From an uncultured Sphingomonadaceae bacterium (lineage in GTDB: Bacteria > Pseudomonadota > Alphaproteobacteria > Sphingomonadales > Sphingomonadaceae), in assembly GCA_946480515.1 (NCBI GenBank), contig CAMLKX010000062.1, positions 1 to 9,276 of the forward strand: 9,276 bases of DNA. The letters are read 5' to 3'. Below, one piece after another: positions 6,062 through 9,276 of the stretch. Below the pieces are notes generated by a model. It ran no database searches, was not told where the DNA came from, and worked only from the letters and a program-made list of their open reading frames with translations. Made by a program: the position numbers and the translations under genes. Positions within the stretch are counted from its first letter, which is position 1, and each line of letters starts with the position of its first letter.

Positions 6062-6745
6062 TCAATAGCTGGCCGTCGCCGTATTCTTTTTGACCCGCGG
6101 CACGGTAATCTTGATCGTCTCGCCATTGTTCCCGGGAAAACCGGTGAACATTGCGGTGACCAGATTGGGCACGATCCTCGTCAAATCGTCCGTCCCCGAC
6201 CGCGCCCGCGCATGGCCTTCGAACAGCGCGGCATTGTCGACCCGCCGCCGGATGTCGACGTCGAGGAAGCTCTTGTACACGGTGTAAGTGTCGATTTCCG
6301 ACCCGTAGCCGCCGTAGAACGGATCGTTCCACCCGTAGTAGAAGGGCGAATAGCCACCCCAATAGCCGTAGCGCGGATAATACCAATGACGGTAGGGGCT
6401 GTAGAAACCATAGCCCATCGTCGACGGGTAGCTCCGCACCTCGGCCGTTCCTTCATCCACCCCATAGTCGACTCGAACTAGCATCGTCGCGCTATCCGCC
6501 GAGGCGGCCGGTGCATAGCCCTGCGCGGCCAAGGCGTTGGCGACGAGCGAGCCATACCGGGTGAATTCCAGCCCGCCGCTGTTGGCGGGGTTCGCCGGAA
6601 CGACAAAGAAGCTCTGCCCTGCCGCAGCCGGCATGGCGTTGTAGCGGGAGACCCGCGCGGGGAAGCCCGTGCAGCCGCTGAGGGCGACCGCCGATGCTCC
6701 GAGCATCATGGCCGTCGCCAGTTTCATCATGTTCCTCATGAACAT
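6062..6745 (-). CDS. DUF4136-type lipoprotein with an aromatic-rich insert
   Basis: This is a 227-residue predicted lipoprotein from ATG 6745. The signal peptide MMKLATAMMLGASAVALSGC ends in a lipobox (LSGC) with Cys25 as the lipidation site. Lipidation implies export and membrane anchoring; outer-membrane location is inference. ATGs at 6745, 6739, 6730 and 6727 are all possible starts. AGGTG upstream of the first two and AGGA upstream of the last two do not settle it, and all keep the lipobox. The body resembles DUF4136: an N-terminal segment, a middle strand (TMLVRVDYGVDEG), YTVYKSFLDVDIRR and a C-terminal IVPNLVTAMFTGFPGNNGETIKITVP. Residues 106-147 are packed with Tyr, Trp, Phe and Gly. 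Function is unknown. The gene lies 69 bases downstream of trpS, converges on dnaA, and has a strong terminator after it. Confidence 0.85.
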   Translation of the reverse strand: MFMRNMMKLATAMMLGASAVALSGCTGFPARVSRYNAMPAAAGQSFFVVPANPANSGGLEFTRYGSLVANALAAQGYAPAASADSATMLVRVDYGVDEGTAEVRSYPSTMGYGFYSPYRHWYYPRYGYWGGYSPFYYGWNDPFYGGYGSEIDTYTVYKSFLDVDIRRRVDNAALFEGHARARSGTDDLTRIVPNLVTAMFTGFPGNNGETIKITVPRVKKNTATASY

Positions 6746-6814
6746 TTCACCTGCGATCGCGATTACCCGCAGAGATATAACGGAAATCTGCTGAACCGTC
6801 GATGAAGCGAAATA

Positions 6815-7828
6815 TTAGCGGGTCAGGCCGACCGCTTGATAAGCAGTGGCGAGGACCGGGGTACCGAGCGCGCGTGCACGATCCGCCCCATTCCGCAAGA
6901 TCGCATCGATAGCCGCTGGGTCGGACCGCATAGTCTCAAGGCGGTTACGGATTGGCGCGATCAGCGCGATCAAGGCATCGGCGAGCACCGGCTTGAACGC
7001 ACCGAAGCCCTGGCCGGCAAACTGACCAAGGACGGCTTCGCTGGTCTCGTCAGTCACTGCGGCATAGAGTGCCACCAAATTCCGAGCTTCCGGGCGTCCA
7101 TCGAGTCCAGGTAGATGCTCGGGGAGGGGCTCGGGATCGGTCTTCGCCTTGCGGATTTTCTGAGCGATCAGATCGTCGCTGTCGGTGAGGTTGATCCGGC
7201 TCATGTCCGATGGATCGGACTTCGACATTTTCGCGGTCCCATCCCGCAGCGACATCACCCGTGCCGCGGTGCTGCCGATGAACGGTTCGGGGGGAACGAA
7301 CAGATTGGTCTCATAGTCGGTGTTGAACTTGATCGCGATGTCCCGCGCGAGCTCGATATGCTGCTTCTGATCCTCGCCAACCGGGACGTGCGTGGCTTGG
7401 TAAAGCAGGACATCGGCGGCCTGGAGCACCGGATAGGTGTAAAGGCCGACGCTGGCGCCTTCGCGGCTCTTGCCCGACTTTTCCTTGAACTGGGTCATCC
7501 GGTTGAGCCAGCCGACGCGGGCGCTGCACTGAAGCACCCAGGCGAGCTCCGCATGAGCCGGAACCGAGCTTTGCGCGAATAGGGTCGAACGCTTCGGATC
7601 GATGCCCGCTGCAATCAGCGCTGCCGCCATGTCCCGCACATTGGCGCGCAGCTCGGCCGGATCGATTTCGACCGTGATCGCATGAAGGTCGGCGAGGAAG
7701 AACAGGCACTCGGCCTCGTCCTGCATTCGCACCCAGCGGAGGATCGCGCCGAGCAGATTGCCGAGGTGAAGGCTGCCGGTGGGCTGGATTCCGGAAACGA
7801 CGCGCATCGGTTTGGGCTCAGCCGGCAT
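6815..7828 (-). CDS. trpS: Tryptophanyl-tRNA synthetase
   Basis: This 337-residue class I aminoacyl-tRNA synthetase charges tRNA-Trp in the cytoplasm. The HIGH-type motif is TGSLHLGN at 17-24, in the family context VVSGIQPTG. The KMSKS motif is exact at 200-204. Between them lie WLNRMTQFKEKSGK, ADVLLYQATHVPVGEDQKQH and the tryptophan-pocket region. The length fits bacterial TrpRS, so the gene is complete. ATG at 7826-7828 is preferred and overlaps the murJ stop by 11 bases. ATG at 7805-7807 would start directly before RVVSGIQ and cannot be excluded, because neither has a clear Shine-Dalgarno. Coupling to murJ translation is a reasonable inference from the overlap. It ends in TAA at 6815-6817, 69 bases before the lipoprotein gene. 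Confidence 0.97.
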   Translation of the reverse strand: MPAEPKPMRVVSGIQPTGSLHLGNLLGAILRWVRMQDEAECLFFLADLHAITVEIDPAELRANVRDMAAALIAAGIDPKRSTLFAQSSVPAHAELAWVLQCSARVGWLNRMTQFKEKSGKSREGASVGLYTYPVLQAADVLLYQATHVPVGEDQKQHIELARDIAIKFNTDYETNLFVPPEPFIGSTAARVMSLRDGTAKMSKSDPSDMSRINLTDSDDLIAQKIRKAKTDPEPLPEHLPGLDGRPEARNLVALYAAVTDETSEAVLGQFAGQGFGAFKPVLADALIALIAPIRNRLETMRSDPAAIDAILRNGADRARALGTPVLATAYQAVGLTR

Positions 7829-9276
7829 TGGCGGGGGACCTCTTGCGGCGCAGGCTCGCGATCGCCTGCCGGTCAACGCCGCCGATCAGGAACGCCACGC
7901 CGAAGTAGACGAGGGCGCCGGTGCCGACCAGCAGCCCAAGGCCGACCACCCGCTCACCGACGCCGCCGAAGAAGAGATCGCCGAGTGCGAACCGAATGGC
8001 GTAGAGCGCACCGCCCATCGCAACCGCCGCGACCAGTTGCCGAGCGACCCGGCTGACCAGCCATGACGGCATCCGGAATTGGCGGCGGGCATAGAGGAGG
8101 ACGAACAGCAGGATGAGGTTGATCCAGGCACCCGCGGAGGTCACGGTCGCCAGGCTGTAAATGCCCATCACCGGGATCAGCAGGAAATTGGCGACGATGC
8201 TGAGCACAAGCACTGCCATCGCGATCATCACCGGGGTCTTGACGTCCTTGCGGGCGTAAAAGGCAGGAGTGAGCACCTTCACCAGCACGTAGGCGGGCAG
8301 CCCGGTGACGAGGATCGCGAGAATGTTGCCCGTGATCCGCGCGGCCTCGATGCTATACTCACCGCCCTGGTAGAGCGCGCCGATGATCGGGCCTGACGCA
8401 ACTGCAAGCGCGATGCTCGCCGGCAGTGTCAGCAGCATCGACAGGTCAAACGCGCGCGCCTGAACGTCAGCCGCCTCAGCTTCGGCATCGCGCGCAATCG
8501 CCTGGCTGATCGCCGGGAGAATGGCGACTCCAAGGGCGGTGCCGATGATCGACAGGGGCAGCTGGTTGAGCCGGTCGGCATAGCTCAGCATGGTCAGCGC
8601 GCCTTCGCCGAGGCGGGCGGAGAAATAGGCGTAAAACAACTGGCTGATCTGGTAGACGCCCGCAGCTGCTGTCGCTGGGAGGATCAGCACAACCAATTCG
8701 CGAACTGCGGGGGTGAGCCGTGGCCGGCCGAAGTGGAGCTTCACCCCGGCCCGGCGAACAGCCGCCCAGCACAGCGCGAATTGCGCGATCCCGCCAGCCA
8801 ACACCGCGTAGGCCATGATCCTGACCGTCTCGATGTTATCAGGAGGCGAGATAAGCAAGGCAATGATCAGCGCGACGTTCAGCAGTGCCGGTGCGAAGGC
8901 GGCGACGGCGAACCGCGTCAGCGAGTTGAGCACGCCCGAGAGCAGCGCGACGAGGCTGATGAACAACAGATAGGGGAAGGTCCACCGGGTCAGCTCGACC
9001 GCCAGCTCGAACTTGCCGGGGACCTGCCGATATTCCGAGGCGATCAATGCGATCAGCCCGGGCATGAAGATTTCGAACAGGACCGTGACGACCAGCAGGG
9101 CCGGCATGAACACGGCGAGGATCTCGTTCGAGAAGGCCTGAGCATCGGCGTGTCCGCCCGAGGCCAGGCGGCGGCTGAACAGCGGCACGAAGCCGCTTGA
9201 AAAGGCGCCCTCGGCGAACAGCCGGCGGAAGATGTTGGGAAGCAGGAACGCGAGGTTGAACGCGTCATTGGCGTGG
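7818..9276 (-). CDS. murJ: MurJ, lipid II flippase (MviN family), N-terminus outside window
   Basis: The frame is open from the right edge to TGA at 7818-7820, giving 485 residues. The family is usually slightly over 500, so only the first few dozen residues are missing. The visible start HANDAFNLAFLLPNIFRRLF continues into AEGAFSSGFVPLFSRR, the MurJ/MviN signature that includes the conserved arginine pair. The GTG at 9186-9188 is an internal valine of that motif, not a start. The rest is strongly hydrophobic with many membrane segments, for example ALLNVALIIALLI and VANFLLIPVMGIYSLATV, plus SYADRLNQLPLSIIGTALGV, typical of the MOP exporter superfamily. MurJ flips lipid II across the inner membrane for peptidoglycan synthesis and is normally essential. 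The 3' end overlaps the trpS start by 11 bases. Confidence 0.96.
   Translation of the reverse strand, partial: HANDAFNLAFLLPNIFRRLFAEGAFSSGFVPLFSRRLASGGHADAQAFSNEILAVFMPALLVVTVLFEIFMPGLIALIASEYRQVPGKFELAVELTRWTFPYLLFISLVALLSGVLNSLTRFAVAAFAPALLNVALIIALLISPPDNIETVRIMAYAVLAGGIAQFALCWAAVRRAGVKLHFGRPRLTPAVRELVVLILPATAAAGVYQISQLFYAYFSARLGEGALTMLSYADRLNQLPLSIIGTALGVAILPAISQAIARDAEAEAADVQARAFDLSMLLTLPASIALAVASGPIIGALYQGGEYSIEAARITGNILAILVTGLPAYVLVKVLTPAFYARKDVKTPVMIAMAVLVLSIVANFLLIPVMGIYSLATVTSAGAWINLILLFVLLYARRQFRMPSWLVSRVARQLVAAVAMGGALYAIRFALGDLFFGGVGERVVGLGLLVGTGALVYFGVAFLIGGVDRQAIASLRRKRSPANAG

Noticed and set aside
9053..9268. Small minus-strand open frame near the right edge
   Set aside because: It is an out-of-frame reading of murJ, whose true frame carries the MurJ signature to the very edge of the window.

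Overview
This is a chromosomal housekeeping window, high in G+C, from an alphaproteobacterium. The order Sphingomonadales is the best guess. It rests on the style of the DnaA, UbiB, MurJ and DUF4136 proteins and on the neighbourhood ubiB-ubiE / mutM-rpsT-dnaA, a layout I know from alphaproteobacteria. I see no mobile element, CRISPR array, rRNA or tRNA. The placement is inference from protein character; no search was run.

Left part (1-2999, minus strand): ubiE, then ubiB, then a polytopic membrane protein that runs off the left edge. All three read leftwards. ubiE and ubiB are separated by a long GC-rich palindrome of the REP type. ubiB and the membrane gene are separated by one base. UbiE is the C-methyltransferase of ubiquinone/menaquinone synthesis, and UbiB is the membrane-anchored atypical kinase/ATPase needed for ubiquinone synthesis or distribution.

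Middle (3065-6006, plus strand): mutM (formamidopyrimidine-DNA glycosylase) is divergent from ubiE. It is followed by rpsT (ribosomal protein S20) with a strong hairpin terminator, then an A+T-rich leader of about 300 bases, then dnaA. The dnaA reading frame is complete except for one in-frame TAG codon (5032-5034). It replaces the lysine expected in the conserved entry to the AAA+ domain. There is no frameshift, and the downstream ATPase and DNA-binding domains look intact. This is the outstanding anomaly of the window. A sequencing or assembly error is the dullest and perhaps likeliest cause; a real nonsense allele, suppression or reinitiation are the alternatives.

Right part (6062-9276, minus strand): a bidirectional terminator separates dnaA from a convergent DUF4136-type lipoprotein gene with a very aromatic insert. 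Upstream of it lie trpS (tryptophanyl-tRNA synthetase) and murJ (lipid II flippase, cut by the right edge). murJ and trpS overlap by 11 bases.

I found no convincing new system. The points worth a second look are the dnaA stop codon, the palindrome that contains the probable ubiB ribosome-binding site, the shortened zinc-finger spacing in MutM, and the uncharacterised membrane gene coupled to ubiB.
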